From the NCBI RefSeq assembly GCF_000024465.1, contig NC_014010.1, positions 372,001-436,000 of the forward strand: a DNA stretch of 64,000 bases. Reading direction: 5' to 3'. Positions within the stretch are counted from its first letter, which is position 1; each line of letters opens with the position of its first letter. Below, in pieces: positions 42,124 through 51,145 of this stretch. A model generated the notes under the pieces. That model searched no databases and was not told the DNA's origin. It saw only the letters and a program-made list of their open reading frames with translations. Position numbers and translations under genes: made by a program. This DNA comes from Candidatus Puniceispirillum marinum IMCC1322 (GTDB lineage: Bacteria > Pseudomonadota > Alphaproteobacteria > Puniceispirillales > Puniceispirillaceae).

Positions 42124-42454
42124 CTTCTATCTCCCTCATCCATGCAAGACCATCTTCAGTGACCAGCCACGCATTGATATGCCGCTGATCATCAAGTCTG
42201 GTGGTGAGCAAGCCTTCGCTAGCGGCTATTGCCACGAAGTTGGCTTGTTCCCTTGCTATTGTACTTTTGGTTGTGAAAGGTGATGTCCGTGCGCTTAAAA
42301 GCACGTTATAGACAGCCCCGATCTCAACCAGTTGTTCGTCATCAGTGGGTTTCTGCCCAGTTTCGTCCGATGTTGAATTCTGACTCAATTGGGATTTTGA
42401 ACTTGAAGAACTTTCCCGCTTCTTCCGCCATTCTTCCAGTGATGTGACCGACAT
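42107..42454 (-). CDS. Hypothetical protein overlapping DNA polymerase end (115 aa)
   Basis: The start MSVTSLEEWRKKRESSSSS follows GAGG by 3 nt and lies 113 nt inside the polymerase gene, in another frame. The N-terminal 45 residues are Ser-rich and disordered; the rest (VEIGAVYNVLLSARTSPFTTKSTIAREQANFVAIAASEGLLTTRLDDQRHINAWLVTEDGLAWM) has the helix pattern of a winged-helix protein. A regulator or replication accessory protein is possible; nothing proves it. Confidence 0.65.
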   Translation of the reverse strand: MSVTSLEEWRKKRESSSSSKSQLSQNSTSDETGQKPTDDEQLVEIGAVYNVLLSARTSPFTTKSTIAREQANFVAIAASEGLLTTRLDDQRHINAWLVTEDGLAWMREIEDVFGD

Positions 42455-44105
42455 TTTCCTCGTCTCCTTTCCTAACTTTGATTTGCACTTCATCGTGCAC
42501 CCACGCGATAATTTCAGCGTCGATACCTTGAGTTGCTATTTCTGTGTCTATGAGTTCGACCCACTTTTTCGAAAGTAGGGCAGCTGCGGACTGCAAAAGT
42601 ACATTGAGTTGTGCATGTCCTCTGACAGCCAGTTTTCTACCGTCCAAGCCAACTAGGTGACCACGTTTGGTCACGACTTGCTTGAGCTGGCGAACCAAAT
42701 CAGCGAATGCTGGGTTAGCTTTCATGAAGTTGTTTCGCAGTGTCCGGCCTTCAGCCGCACCTTTGCCAACCACCTCACCCAAGCGAGCGTCACCACCGCC
42801 ATAGATCATGCAGTAGATTGCCGTCTTTGCTTGGTCTCTACTGGTCAAACCCATGCTGTGCATGTTCGCCAGATGGATATCAGCATTCAGGATGATGTTG
42901 GCATATTTGCCTTGATCCTGAAGCACGTTGGCTAGACACCTCAATTCAACGCCAGACAAGTCTGATCCAACTAGCGAATAGCCTTCTGGGACGCCAAATA
43001 GCTCACGGCATTCTTTACCGTAAGGCGCACGAACTGATGGCACTTGGGCGGTATTGAAGTTGAAGTGCGTTGCACGACCAGTCACGGCACCATTTGGATT
43101 GATGACGTGACAGAGCGTATTGCCTTCAACTAGACGCAACCATGCGTTATTGCCTTCGGCTAACATGCCTATGCGTTTCTGTAGTAGAAATGACCTAGCC
43201 AGCTTCTTGGCTTCTGGATATGGCAATCGGCTTAGAACGCCTTCATCAATTTTGGCGTCGCCTGAATATGTGAATTGCCTTGGTTTCCAATCATACTTGT
43301 CCATGAGACAGCGTTGGATATGCTTGCGTGAATTTGGATTGAATGTGATTTCCTTGCACTTGATAAAAGGTTCATCAGCAACATATCCCAGCGTCTTATT
43401 GTTACGCTTTGGAATGAAGATTTCCTCTTTTGTCCAAGGTGGAAACAATTCCTTCAGTTCAGACTCTAGCTGTGCTTTTTCACCAGCTAGCTGTCCATAT
43501 AGTATTCCGGCCTTTTCGACATTGAAATGCCATCCGGCTTTACCTATTCGATGGCAGATTTCAGCCATCTTGTGTTCAAAGTCGATTGCTCTTTGGGAAT
43601 AGCTATCTGGGTCTAGATGTTTCCAGACAGCATAATTCACGACCACGTCCTGTTCGCAGTAATCCTGCATCCCTTGAGTCCATTCTGACCAATCGGTTTG
43701 TTCACCGAAGTCACCTTTGTACTCACCCAGACGATAGCCCCACGCTTTCAGGCTGTGGGAGCCGTAATATTTGCGGGGGAAATCGTCGATGGATAGGATG
43801 CGTTCATAATCGTCATTCCGAAGATCAGCCGTGATAAGGCGTGACAGGACTAGAGTGTCTGTCAGTTTGACCCCATCAAGGCTGAAATTTGGATAGACTT
43901 TCATGAGTGCTGGAACGTCATGACCAAGAATGTTGTGCCCAATGATTTCAGTAGCTTCAGCCAGCTTCTTCATGCCAGCTTTGATATCATTAGGACCGAA
44001 GACCCATGTCTCTTTCGGGTCGTCAGCATTCATCATGGCGATACAGTGGATTTTGGTAAGGTCTTCAAGAAAGCCATTGCTTTCCAAATCCCATACATAA
44101 CGCAC
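42342..44105 (-). CDS. DNA polymerase, family A (T7 gp5-like)
   Basis: Replicative polymerase with a 3'-5' exonuclease domain (WDLESNGF first acidic pair; GHNILGHDVPAL; YCEQDVVVNYAVW last motif). The polymerase motifs are A (GSDLSGVELRCLA near residue 393), B (RDQAKTAIYCMIYGGG near 432, with Tyr at the place of T7 Tyr526) and C (AWVHDEVQIKV near 546). 587 aa is shorter than T7 gp5 (704), mainly in the thumb/exonuclease linker; a thioredoxin-binding loop is not evident. Start overlaps the MazG-like gene by 1 nt. Confidence 0.95.
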   Translation of the reverse strand: MRYVWDLESNGFLEDLTKIHCIAMMNADDPKETWVFGPNDIKAGMKKLAEATEIIGHNILGHDVPALMKVYPNFSLDGVKLTDTLVLSRLITADLRNDDYERILSIDDFPRKYYGSHSLKAWGYRLGEYKGDFGEQTDWSEWTQGMQDYCEQDVVVNYAVWKHLDPDSYSQRAIDFEHKMAEICHRIGKAGWHFNVEKAGILYGQLAGEKAQLESELKELFPPWTKEEIFIPKRNNKTLGYVADEPFIKCKEITFNPNSRKHIQRCLMDKYDWKPRQFTYSGDAKIDEGVLSRLPYPEAKKLARSFLLQKRIGMLAEGNNAWLRLVEGNTLCHVINPNGAVTGRATHFNFNTAQVPSVRAPYGKECRELFGVPEGYSLVGSDLSGVELRCLANVLQDQGKYANIILNADIHLANMHSMGLTSRDQAKTAIYCMIYGGGDARLGEVVGKGAAEGRTLRNNFMKANPAFADLVRQLKQVVTKRGHLVGLDGRKLAVRGHAQLNVLLQSAAALLSKKWVELIDTEIATQGIDAEIIAWVHDEVQIKVRKGDEENVGHITGRMAEEAGKFFKFKIPIESEFNIGRNWAETH

Positions 44106-44521
44106 TAGCGGTGGTCGCCGCTGCCCTGAAGTGTTCCACGTTCACTTCGGCTTTTCAGTTTCTGAATATTCATTTCAGCCACTTCAGACAGGCTGTATCC
44201 GATTTCGTCTATAAATTGAGACAAGAACCAAAGGATGTCACCGCATTCATACGCAAGGTCAGCCCTTTCTTCTTCAGTCAGATACTGATCGTACATTGAA
44301 AAATCGTGATTTCCGGGCATCTGCTTGTCACGCATAAGCTTCTGGAGCTTATTCGCGCACTCACCCGCTTCCCCAAGCATACCCAACAATGGATATATGG
44401 AACCGTCGTATCTTGCGGTCTCATTGGCTTCTTCTTGGTATTCATCCATGCTTTTGTCAGGAAAGCCGTCGAAAAACTCGTCAGCGTCAAAGTCGTCGTC
44501 TATGTCTAGTAGTGTTCTCAT
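44105..44521 (-). CDS. MazG-like nucleotide pyrophosphohydrolase
   Basis: 138 aa; an acidic N-terminus followed by a MazG-type helix bundle with GMLGEAGECANKLQKLMRDKQ and ADLAYECGDILWFLSQFIDEIGYSLSEVAEMNIQKLKSRSERG, holding the ExxE...ExxD metal ligands. Such enzymes split NTPs or alarmone-related nucleotides; in phages they are thought to prolong host metabolism. It overlaps the helicase stop (ATGA) and the polymerase start. Confidence 0.88.
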   Translation of the reverse strand: MRTLLDIDDDFDADEFFDGFPDKSMDEYQEEANETARYDGSIYPLLGMLGEAGECANKLQKLMRDKQMPGNHDFSMYDQYLTEEERADLAYECGDILWFLSQFIDEIGYSLSEVAEMNIQKLKSRSERGTLQGSGDHR

Positions 44522-46218
44522 GCACTATCTCCTGTTTGTTGTGCTTCTTCAGTTTCTTCGTCGTCTTCTTCCTGTTCGAACAAATGTGCCAGCTCTTCTT
44601 CAACAAGACGTGAAGTGTCCCTGTCATATCTGAGTGTGCCGCTATAGCCAGTAGCACCACAGAAACGGTTCTTGAGGATGTGAAGGTGACGGATGTCAGA
44701 GTCTGGTTCATCTGAGTCAACATTCAGGGCAATTACGCCATCTGATAGCTGACCAAGACTTGATGAACCCCTGAGGTGGTTCAGACGTACTGGCTGTCCA
44801 CCACTTTCGTGCCCAGAGTTTCCATCTGGACGTTTGACATGGCTGACCAAGATCAAGCCAATGTCTAATTCTTGCACCATAGTGCGAAGCTTGGTCATGG
44901 CATAATCGATGATCAGGCGTTCTGATCCAAAGCCACTGCTTCCGCCCATTTGGGTGCAAAGCATACTGATGTGATCAAGGAATACCCATTTGATACCCAA
45001 GACCTTCGCCATATAGGTGATGCGCTGGCATATCAAATCGACATCAGAACTGCCCCAGTGGTCATAAAGATACACTGGGTTCCGTCCTTCACCGAATAAA
45101 TCATCGAATGCTTCTATGATTTCGTCGTCGGTAACCTCGCTCCGGTCAACCAGCACATTCTTATTCATGTGCGTTCCGACCAAAGATAAGAGGCTACGCT
45201 TGTTTGACTCTTCAAGCATGATAAGACCAACACGCTCACCTTGTTGATGAAGGTGATATGCTATCTCCTTGACGAAGGTGGTTTTTCCAGTCCCGCTTCC
45301 GGCAGCAACTAGAAGAATTTCCTTCAGTCTCAAACCACGAAATATTTCGTTCAGATTTGAATATGGATAGGTCACTGATGACGCTTGGTCATCCTCACTG
45401 ATGACGTCACGATAATCTGTTGCCACCACAATCCCATCAGGACGGTATTCTCGCGCCTGATAGATAGCTTGGATGATTTCGGCTGACTTGCCTTGCAGTA
45501 GACATTCATTTGCATCTTTGCACGGTAGATAGGCGATTTTCGCCTTACCTACTGGAAGAGTTGCCGCCGCTTCTTGGGCGGCTTTCTGCCCAACTGAGTC
45601 CATATCAAACATGAGGATAACTTCCTCAAACTTGGTTATGAATTCCCAGTTGTTTTTCATGGTCTTAACAGCCGAACTGCATCCTTGAGTTAAGGATACA
45701 GTCGCCCACTTATGGCCTTGAACCTGTGATACGGTCATTGCGTCGATTTCGCCTTCGCATATGACCAGCTTCTTGCCAGTCTTATATAAGTGGCTTCCAT
45801 ACAGGGTTGCGGCTTTCGCATCTCCTAGCATGGTGAACTTCTTGGATTTCGTCCGTACTTTCTGTGCTACAGGACGTCCGTTTTCATCTAGATAGGTCGC
45901 AACTTGGACAGGCTCACCATTGTGGATAGCTGTCGTATAGTTGAACTTTCGGCATGTCTCTTCCGTCAGTCCACGCGATTTGATCTCGTTGTATTCGCCA
46001 TCTAGTAGATTTGCGCTAGATGAATTCCGCTTTGGCGTATTCGTATATGATCCGTCCACGTTGTCTCCTTTCTGAAAAGTCTGACAAGAGAAGCACCATC
46101 CATGATGTACTTCTTGAGTGGCACTATCGCCATAGACTGCAAGCGCATCCGACGACCCACATTTGGGGCAACTTTCATGTCGGATGAATTCCGTTTGTTC
46201 GTCATTTGTGATCTGCAT
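44518..46218 (-). CDS. DNA primase-helicase (T7 gp4-like)
   Basis: 566 aa with zinc finger (CPKCGSSDALAVYG...GWCFSCQTF, residues 17-47), TOPRIM primase (LVICEGEIDAMTVSQ near 150; ILMFDMDSVGQKAA near 200) and hexameric DnaB-type helicase (Walker A VAAGSGTGKTTFVKE near 310; FLDHISML near 422; LILVSHVKRP near 460). It ends in an acidic tail (LFEQEEDDEETEEAQQTGDSA) like that with which T7 gp4 contacts polymerase. AGGAG lies before the ATG. Confidence 0.95.
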   Translation of the reverse strand: MQITNDEQTEFIRHESCPKCGSSDALAVYGDSATQEVHHGWCFSCQTFQKGDNVDGSYTNTPKRNSSSANLLDGEYNEIKSRGLTEETCRKFNYTTAIHNGEPVQVATYLDENGRPVAQKVRTKSKKFTMLGDAKAATLYGSHLYKTGKKLVICEGEIDAMTVSQVQGHKWATVSLTQGCSSAVKTMKNNWEFITKFEEVILMFDMDSVGQKAAQEAAATLPVGKAKIAYLPCKDANECLLQGKSAEIIQAIYQAREYRPDGIVVATDYRDVISEDDQASSVTYPYSNLNEIFRGLRLKEILLVAAGSGTGKTTFVKEIAYHLHQQGERVGLIMLEESNKRSLLSLVGTHMNKNVLVDRSEVTDDEIIEAFDDLFGEGRNPVYLYDHWGSSDVDLICQRITYMAKVLGIKWVFLDHISMLCTQMGGSSGFGSERLIIDYAMTKLRTMVQELDIGLILVSHVKRPDGNSGHESGGQPVRLNHLRGSSSLGQLSDGVIALNVDSDEPDSDIRHLHILKNRFCGATGYSGTLRYDRDTSRLVEEELAHLFEQEEDDEETEEAQQTGDSA

Positions 46219-46240
46219 GAATGCTCCTCTTGTTCTGACA

Positions 46241-46438
46241 CTAATTCGCTAACGAGTAGCGAGTGTATTTCTGACCCAGACGGTCACGACGCCATTCACT
46301 GATGATGTCGTGTCCTTGTTGTCTGAGGTCAGCAATGCGCCGTGACAGCGACCTGACTCGATACAGATCGTTTGCTTCGACCCATGTCAGCGATCCCACG
46401 GACTTGAGGTGGGCTAGTATTTGGCTATTCTGACTCAT
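46241..46438 (-). CDS. Small winged-helix DNA-binding protein (65 aa)
   Basis: MSQNSQILAHLKSVGSLTWVEANDLYRVRSLSRRIADLRQQGHDIISEWRRDRLGQKYTRYSLAN fits the small phage helix-turn-helix_55-type domain: a helix-turn-helix followed by a wing. AGGAG precedes this ATG by 6 nt, preferred to a longer frame. It overlaps the endonuclease end by 14 nt. It is the best visible candidate for a DNA-binding regulator in the prophage, but similar genes in lytic phages have unknown roles. Confidence 0.75.
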   Translation of the reverse strand: MSQNSQILAHLKSVGSLTWVEANDLYRVRSLSRRIADLRQQGHDIISEWRRDRLGQKYTRYSLAN

Positions 46439-46889
46439 CTTCGTCTCCTTCATGTTCTTTCAGCCATTCATCTGGAATGACCCGATTGGCATATTGGAAA
46501 CCGTGCTTTTCGCAGAATTGTGCGTAAGTCGTCGGTGACCCTTTGTACAAACGAGCATTCTGGTTCGAAAATACGAACCTGATATCTATGTCTGGATGTT
46601 GTTCCCGGATCAGGATGTGCTTGTGCCTACTGGCTACATCCCACAGTCCTTTTCCTTCGATAAAGAAAAAGCCCCCCGATTTGGGGAGCTTGAAGTCTGG
46701 CGTATAGGTGGCTTCTCGCGCTGGTACAACGTAGCGTATTTTGTCCTCTTCATAGCTGACGACGAGGCCAGCTTCTTCGATTTGACGTGACAATGACACT
46801 TCGAGACCAGAGCGATAACCATGCTTGATGCCTCTTCGATAGGCTCTAGAAATTGTATGCCTCTCCTTCTGTAGCCTCGCCGCTACCAT
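46425..46889 (-). CDS. Endonuclease I (Holliday-junction resolvase, T7 gp3-like)
   Basis: RSGLEVSLSRQIEEAGLVVSYEEDKIRYVVPAREATYTPDFKLPKSGGFFFIEGKGLWDVASRHKHILIREQHPDIDIRFVF carries the E, D, E-x-K nuclease residues of T7 endonuclease I, and YKGSPTTYAQFCEKHGFQYANRVIPDEWLKE matches its C-terminus. It resolves branched DNA and breaks down host DNA. The start MVAARLQKE is chosen by family length (154 aa) as no ribosome-binding site is clear; it overlaps the ssDNA-binding gene by 44 nt. Confidence 0.9.
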   Translation of the reverse strand: MVAARLQKERHTISRAYRRGIKHGYRSGLEVSLSRQIEEAGLVVSYEEDKIRYVVPAREATYTPDFKLPKSGGFFFIEGKGLWDVASRHKHILIREQHPDIDIRFVFSNQNARLYKGSPTTYAQFCEKHGFQYANRVIPDEWLKEHEGDEDESE

Positions 46890-47412
46890 CGTTGTCATTG
46901 GAAGCTGGCATATTGTCATTTGCTTCAGAGACGTATCCGCCATCTTCAGCTTCGAATTCGAATGACGATCCAACAGGATCAGCCAGCGATACAATCTGGA
47001 CGCCAGCTAGCTGAAGGGACACGCCCTTGTTTCCACCAGCGGTGTAAGGAAAGATGGTTCCGGCTAGCTTGAGTGTTGAGCCAGCATAGATAGTCGGCGC
47101 GGATGGTTCTGCAATCATCGCACCTGTTGAGTCGATCAGCTTTGGCTTGAACTTGGATTTTGCCAAGACCAGCAAATCGCCTGTTTCGTCGTCAACGGTA
47201 TATGGCATTCTTGCTGATGTCGCAGATTTGCCGAATTCGTCGGATGCTATTTTCTTCACGGTCTCAACCAAACCACTTGCGGCTTCGGCTGGCATTCGTA
47301 GCTTCACGCTAAAGATACCGTCCGTGTTGAATGCGAAGTCAGGTTTGTTCAAATGTGGATACATTGCCACGCCCTTAGAGGTCGTGAATGTCGTCTTCTG
47401 TGCTTTTGCCAT
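46846..47412 (-). CDS. Single-stranded DNA-binding protein (T7 gp2.5-like)
   Basis: 188 aa from MAKAQKTTF, AGGAG 9 nt upstream. VAMYPHLNKPDFAFNTDGIFSVKLRMP, LLVLAKSKFKPKLIDSTGAMI and AGSTLKLAGTIFPYTAGGNKGVSLQLAGVQIVSLAD follow the OB-fold pattern of phage gp2.5 proteins. The acidic tail (ANDNMPASNDNDGSGEATEGEAYNF) ends with an aromatic residue, as in T7 gp2.5, where it contacts polymerase and helicase. Confidence 0.88.
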   Translation of the reverse strand: MAKAQKTTFTTSKGVAMYPHLNKPDFAFNTDGIFSVKLRMPAEAASGLVETVKKIASDEFGKSATSARMPYTVDDETGDLLVLAKSKFKPKLIDSTGAMIAEPSAPTIYAGSTLKLAGTIFPYTAGGNKGVSLQLAGVQIVSLADPVGSSFEFEAEDGGYVSEANDNMPASNDNDGSGEATEGEAYNF

Positions 47413-47569
47413 GTATGGTTTCTCCTTCATGGTTGTTTTGATGTGGCTCTCCTAAGTCAGTTAGAAGTAAGCCTATGTCGTCAGCTTGCGCCAACGTGTC
47501 TAATGGGACTGGTTCGCCGTGTTCAAGACACAGCTCTGCTGCCCCAAGAATTTGATTTCTTGAGTGCAT
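47375..47569 (-). CDS. Small hypothetical early protein (64 aa)
   Basis: MHSRNQILGAAELCLEHGEPVPLDTLAQADDIGLLLTDLGEPHQNNHEG; AGAGG lies before the ATG at good distance. First gene after the phage promoter at 47663, and it overlaps the start of the ssDNA-binding gene by 38 nt. The acidic helical protein has no family I can name; similar short genes stand here in other T7-like marine phages. Confidence 0.6.
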   Translation of the reverse strand: MHSRNQILGAAELCLEHGEPVPLDTLAQADDIGLLLTDLGEPHQNNHEGETIHGKSTEDDIHDL

Positions 47570-47662
47570 ATTGCCTCTAATGTGATTGGAATTTTGAACC
47601 CAGTTGCTGCGAATTCGTGATGGGTTCTATTATGAAATCTGGCTGATTTGCTACCAGTTCCA

Positions 47663-47680
47663 TAGGTTGGCAGTCGTGGA
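47663..47680 (-). promoter_or_regulatory. Phage RNA polymerase promoter (P2)
   Basis: Minus strand TCCACGACTGCCAACCTA followed by TGGAACTGG. Lies between the RNA polymerase gene and the replication genes and points at the latter. It shares the extended form (CTAwGGAAC) with P1 and P3. Confidence 0.78.
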
Positions 47681-47687
47681 TTGAATG

Positions 47688-50303
47688 CTAGGCGAAAGCG
47701 TAATCGCAGTCCAATATCGCCCTAACATCAAGGGCGTTGTCGCCCTCACCCTTCTCTGGGACTTCAGGCCATTCTATATAGTCTGGATCGTCGGGGTTGT
47801 CGGAATACTCGACAAGGCTTTTGCAGTCTTCAAGAAGATTGCTGTAGTGACAAACTTCTTCGTAAAGCTCAATAAGTGTGACTTTGATGCAATCCAGCAT
47901 CACGCTTGCGCTTTCTATGTCTGTAGAAAAGCTGTCATGGACGCACATAAGATTGCTCGCGCCATATTCATTCGATTTGTTGACAGACATCATCAAGTGG
48001 GTGCTGTCCATGTGGTGGACGAAGTTTGGCGCAATGCCATTCTTTGAGCCTTTTGTTTCACAAGTCGGTTGTTTTGCCCTCAACGTACCTCTGTAGCGAA
48101 CCTTCCGTGTGGTTTTGCGATCTATATATTCTGTATTGATCGTGACCTTTTTCATATCGCGATAATCTTGACCAACAGGGAACCCTAGAATGCTTGTCCA
48201 TTCTGCATGTACGTTTCTTGAAGCTAATATCCCAGCTAAGTCACGAAGAAATTCCATGCCTCTAGCCCCACTTGCAACGACTGCTTTGATAGAGTCTGAA
48301 TTGAGTTTGGCCAATGTCATACTGGCAGAAGACCCTCTATCTTCGCCAAAGGGATGTGGTGCATCTTCTTCTTCAGCTTTGTCGGTAATGATTTCCATAT
48401 CATCACGGTTTTGGTCAGCCATACCAATCAGCGTGACTGAATATGGCCATGTCATGATGTTCTTTTTGGTCTGCTTTCGTGTGATGCCGTGTTTTAGCCA
48501 GTTATGACAATCGTCCATAATGGCATTGGTGATTTCATTTTCGTTCAATTCATCGCATTCACCATCAACTATGCGCTGTGCAAGGTTCATGTCTGCTTCG
48601 GCAATAAACGAATAGCAATCTTGTGGTGGGTGATTGGGCACTAAGTTCACTTTGAAAGCGTCTTCTTTCCATTTCATCAACATAGAGTAGTGTTGGAGAC
48701 CAGAATTCGATCCATCGAATCCAATCGGTAAACCACACAGATACCCTTCACCATGCTGATCAGCCAGATACAGCTCGCGACAAGCGGCTAGATGTTGGAT
48801 AGGCGCATCAGCCTTTGACCAATGCTCAAAGCCAGCCACATAGTCTTTGCCAGCTAGAAGTATAGCCTCATAGTTGTCTTCAACCCATTTGTAACGTTCA
48901 TCAAGTGTGATCTTATCCGTCTTGCGTTCATCAGTTTCGCTGACTTGGTTGCCCCAAGTGGTGGCAATTTGGAAATATAGATGCTTCAGGTTGTCTTTCG
49001 TGATTGGTTTCTTGTCGGCAAACATGAACAAACCACGGATATGGTCTTGTCTATGATGCCCGAATGCTGGGATATGATACACACGCCCCCGGAAATCAAA
49101 GTTGTGTGGTAGCCAAAACCGTCGATCATCTTTGTCGCAAAGGCTTTCAGCTTCGTTCAGGTCAGTTTGGAACTGAACTAGGTTTGCATTCGCAATGCTT
49201 TTCTTCCTCTGTGCGCGGTAGTATCTCTTCACCTGACTTGGTGTTCCGTCTTTGTCATTTTCATCTATAATAGGTGGCGTCACTGGAACAAATTCTTCAA
49301 TTTCCACGTCCAGTTTTGACTCAACAACCCACTTGATGGCGGCTAGAGTATATCGGTTGATGGTGTAAGGCACTTGTTGAAGCGTATTGACAGCATCGAG
49401 GCATTCTTTCATCGACCCAGTCTTCAAAGCTTTGACTATCTTTTTCCTTTGGTTTGGGTTCACGTTTTTGACTAACGGCGCACGTATTGCGGTTTCAGTG
49501 TCGTAATAAGGTCCCACATGATTTGCTGTGCCCCAGTTAATTGGTGGGACAACCATAGGTCTGAATGCTGGTGAACTGAGGTCAAATTCTAAGTCAGCCT
49601 CGTCAATTCTATTCTGTATTTCTGCTGTGTAACGAAATCGGTGGCTCATGTCCTTGATCTTATTTGTATCCCAGTAATCGTAGACTTCGACCACTTCGGT
49701 GCTTTGAGTCACACATTTGATCAAATGGAAGCCAACTTCCATACATTGCTTTTCAGTCCAATCAAGGAAATCCATCGTGATTTCTTCTTTAGCAACCTGA
49801 TTTTTGACGTAATGCAAACGCCTTTCGAAGTCGTCGCTTCTTTTTACAGCGCGGTTGTAAATGGACTTGTATTCTTTTTTGCCTCGTGGGTGAAAATCCT
49901 TGAACGCTTGTCTTATAACTTCGCCCATTACATTGGCTTCAACCATCCGACCAATTAGTTTGCCAACGGCTGGTCGTGAATGACGAGAACCCACAGCTTT
50001 CACGCATTGACGGATGGCAATGTTTGCCAGCATTTCTGTATCTAGTTCATAGATGAATGGATACCAGTTCGTCGGGTTCTTGGGTTTGTGATTGTCTATG
50101 GTCGCTTGGATTTCTTCAGCTATCAAAGGAACAGCGTCAGAAATAATCGATTGAGCTGACTGGCGTGTCGAAAAGTCTTGCCTCTTACGCTGTTTGACAC
50201 TTCTTTCGACGCCATAGCTTCTTCCAGCTTCAGCACGTTCTTGCTCAAGTTTGTAGTCATCTGCGGTTGGAATGTATTTCTTCAAGTCGATCCTCGCTCT
50301 CAT
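47688..50303 (-). CDS. Single-subunit DNA-directed RNA polymerase (T7-type)
   Basis: Transcribes the phage's own genes. Catalytic parts follow T7 RNAP: FDFRGRVYHIPAF, GFDGSNSGLQHYSMLM (first Asp), RKQTKKNIMTWPYSVTLIGM (O-helix Lys and Tyr), HHMDSTHLMMSV and LMCVHDSFSTDI (second Asp), and the C-terminal DYAFA, nearly the FAFA foot of T7. 871 aa from this ATG; a GTG eight codons upstream is the alternative, neither having a clear ribosome-binding site. Read first by host polymerase from the early promoter near 51320. Five matching promoter motifs lie in the prophage. Confidence 0.96.
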   Translation of the reverse strand: MRARIDLKKYIPTADDYKLEQERAEAGRSYGVERSVKQRKRQDFSTRQSAQSIISDAVPLIAEEIQATIDNHKPKNPTNWYPFIYELDTEMLANIAIRQCVKAVGSRHSRPAVGKLIGRMVEANVMGEVIRQAFKDFHPRGKKEYKSIYNRAVKRSDDFERRLHYVKNQVAKEEITMDFLDWTEKQCMEVGFHLIKCVTQSTEVVEVYDYWDTNKIKDMSHRFRYTAEIQNRIDEADLEFDLSSPAFRPMVVPPINWGTANHVGPYYDTETAIRAPLVKNVNPNQRKKIVKALKTGSMKECLDAVNTLQQVPYTINRYTLAAIKWVVESKLDVEIEEFVPVTPPIIDENDKDGTPSQVKRYYRAQRKKSIANANLVQFQTDLNEAESLCDKDDRRFWLPHNFDFRGRVYHIPAFGHHRQDHIRGLFMFADKKPITKDNLKHLYFQIATTWGNQVSETDERKTDKITLDERYKWVEDNYEAILLAGKDYVAGFEHWSKADAPIQHLAACRELYLADQHGEGYLCGLPIGFDGSNSGLQHYSMLMKWKEDAFKVNLVPNHPPQDCYSFIAEADMNLAQRIVDGECDELNENEITNAIMDDCHNWLKHGITRKQTKKNIMTWPYSVTLIGMADQNRDDMEIITDKAEEEDAPHPFGEDRGSSASMTLAKLNSDSIKAVVASGARGMEFLRDLAGILASRNVHAEWTSILGFPVGQDYRDMKKVTINTEYIDRKTTRKVRYRGTLRAKQPTCETKGSKNGIAPNFVHHMDSTHLMMSVNKSNEYGASNLMCVHDSFSTDIESASVMLDCIKVTLIELYEEVCHYSNLLEDCKSLVEYSDNPDDPDYIEWPEVPEKGEGDNALDVRAILDCDYAFA

Positions 50304-50327
50304 CTGTATCAAAATATCTGACGACAC

Positions 50328-50493
50328 CCCAAAAGCACAATAGGTAAACGTGCTGATGGGGGCATTTCAGTTCATATGAGTCACTGTCAGACTAATAGTG
50401 ACAGCCGTTCAAAGCAGTGTCGTCCCTACTCATCGAAAAAGTTAGATGATGAATAGGGGAATGATTGGGGAAGCATCAGTGAACGGTAGGAAT
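50328..50493. other. Leader of RNA polymerase gene with hairpins
   Basis: No gene seen. Two inverted repeats: CTGTCA/TGACAG (50384-50404; a competing GTCACT/AGTGAC overlaps it) and CCCTACTCATC/GATGAATAGGG (50424-50458, one mismatch). T7-like phages carry RNase III processing hairpins at such early gene borders. They could also regulate the RNA polymerase gene. Confidence 0.45.
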
Positions 50494-50814
50494 TCATTCG
50501 GCAGCCTCCAGTTTCATGGTGAACATGCCGTGGTCTTCAGGCACTGGATATGGCTCACTGGGTCGCGCTACTTCTTCAAGACCGAACCTATCCTCAAGGA
50601 TGCTTCGAACTTGCTCACGGTCAAAGCTGTCGCCTTCAAATGACTGTTCTCTGTCCGGAGACGAAATATACATCATCGTCGCCGTGCATAGATGCGTATG
50701 GGTAGCACCCATGTCATAAATGCCCCCTGCACCATAGAATTCATGCAGATAATCCAAGAACGCTGGCATCATCTTCATGATTTCGTCAAATTCCGTCATT
50801 GATGTCTTTTCCAT
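50494..50814 (-). CDS. Hypothetical early protein (106 aa)
   Basis: Acidic soluble protein, MEKTSMTEFDEIMKMMPAFLDYLHEFYGAGGIYDMGATHTHLCTATMMYISSPDREQSFEGDSFDREQVRSILEDRFGLEEVARP. GGAGATATAGAT precedes the ATG. Second gene of the early block, before the RNA polymerase, where T7-like phages keep host-takeover proteins. No family recognised. Confidence 0.7.
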   Translation of the reverse strand: MEKTSMTEFDEIMKMMPAFLDYLHEFYGAGGIYDMGATHTHLCTATMMYISSPDREQSFEGDSFDREQVRSILEDRFGLEEVARPSEPYPVPEDHGMFTMKLEAAE

Positions 50815-50829
50815 ATCTATATCTCCTAT

Positions 50830-51040
50830 CTATCGTGTCAAAGGTGTGTCAGGAAACAGCTCAAGCTGAACTGGTTCAGGCGTAGGCGTATTGTCATTTG
50901 AACGTGTTTTCATGATGTCACTCATGTTCGTGCGAGGCGTTTGCCATTGCCATGCGTCAACGCCGTACATGACTTGGTGCATCATTTCAGCAACGTCGTC
51001 GCAGTATTGGTCGGCACTTTGGTTGTTCGTAGATTTCATG
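50830..51040 (-). CDS. Hypothetical early protein (69 aa)
   Basis: From MKSTNNQSADQYCDDVAEMMHQVMYGVDAWQW; AGGAGA lies 7 nt upstream. A longer frame would run through two phage promoters and is rejected. The C-terminal half is Asn/Thr/Pro-rich. First gene behind promoters P3-P5 and the host-type promoter, so among the first proteins made; function unknown. Confidence 0.65.
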
Positions 51041-51092
51041 TGGCTATCTCCTGTGTTGTTGACGGAAAACGTAGTCGGAACCTCAAGTTCCT

Positions 51093-51110
51093 TAGGTTGG
51101 CAGTCGTGGA
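51093..51110 (-). promoter_or_regulatory. Phage RNA polymerase promoter (P3)
   Basis: Minus strand TCCACGACTGCCAACCTA followed by AGGAACTTG. 53 bp before the first early gene and only 17 bp downstream of P4. Confidence 0.75.
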
Positions 51111-51127
51111 TTTTGGTATCAGTAGGA

Positions 51128-51145
51128 TAGGTTGGCAGTCGTGGA
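51128..51145 (-). promoter_or_regulatory. Phage RNA polymerase promoter (P4)
   Basis: Minus strand TCCACGACTGCCAACCTA followed by TCCTACTGATA. Identical downstream bases to P5, so these two form a subtype distinct from P1-P3. Confidence 0.75.
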
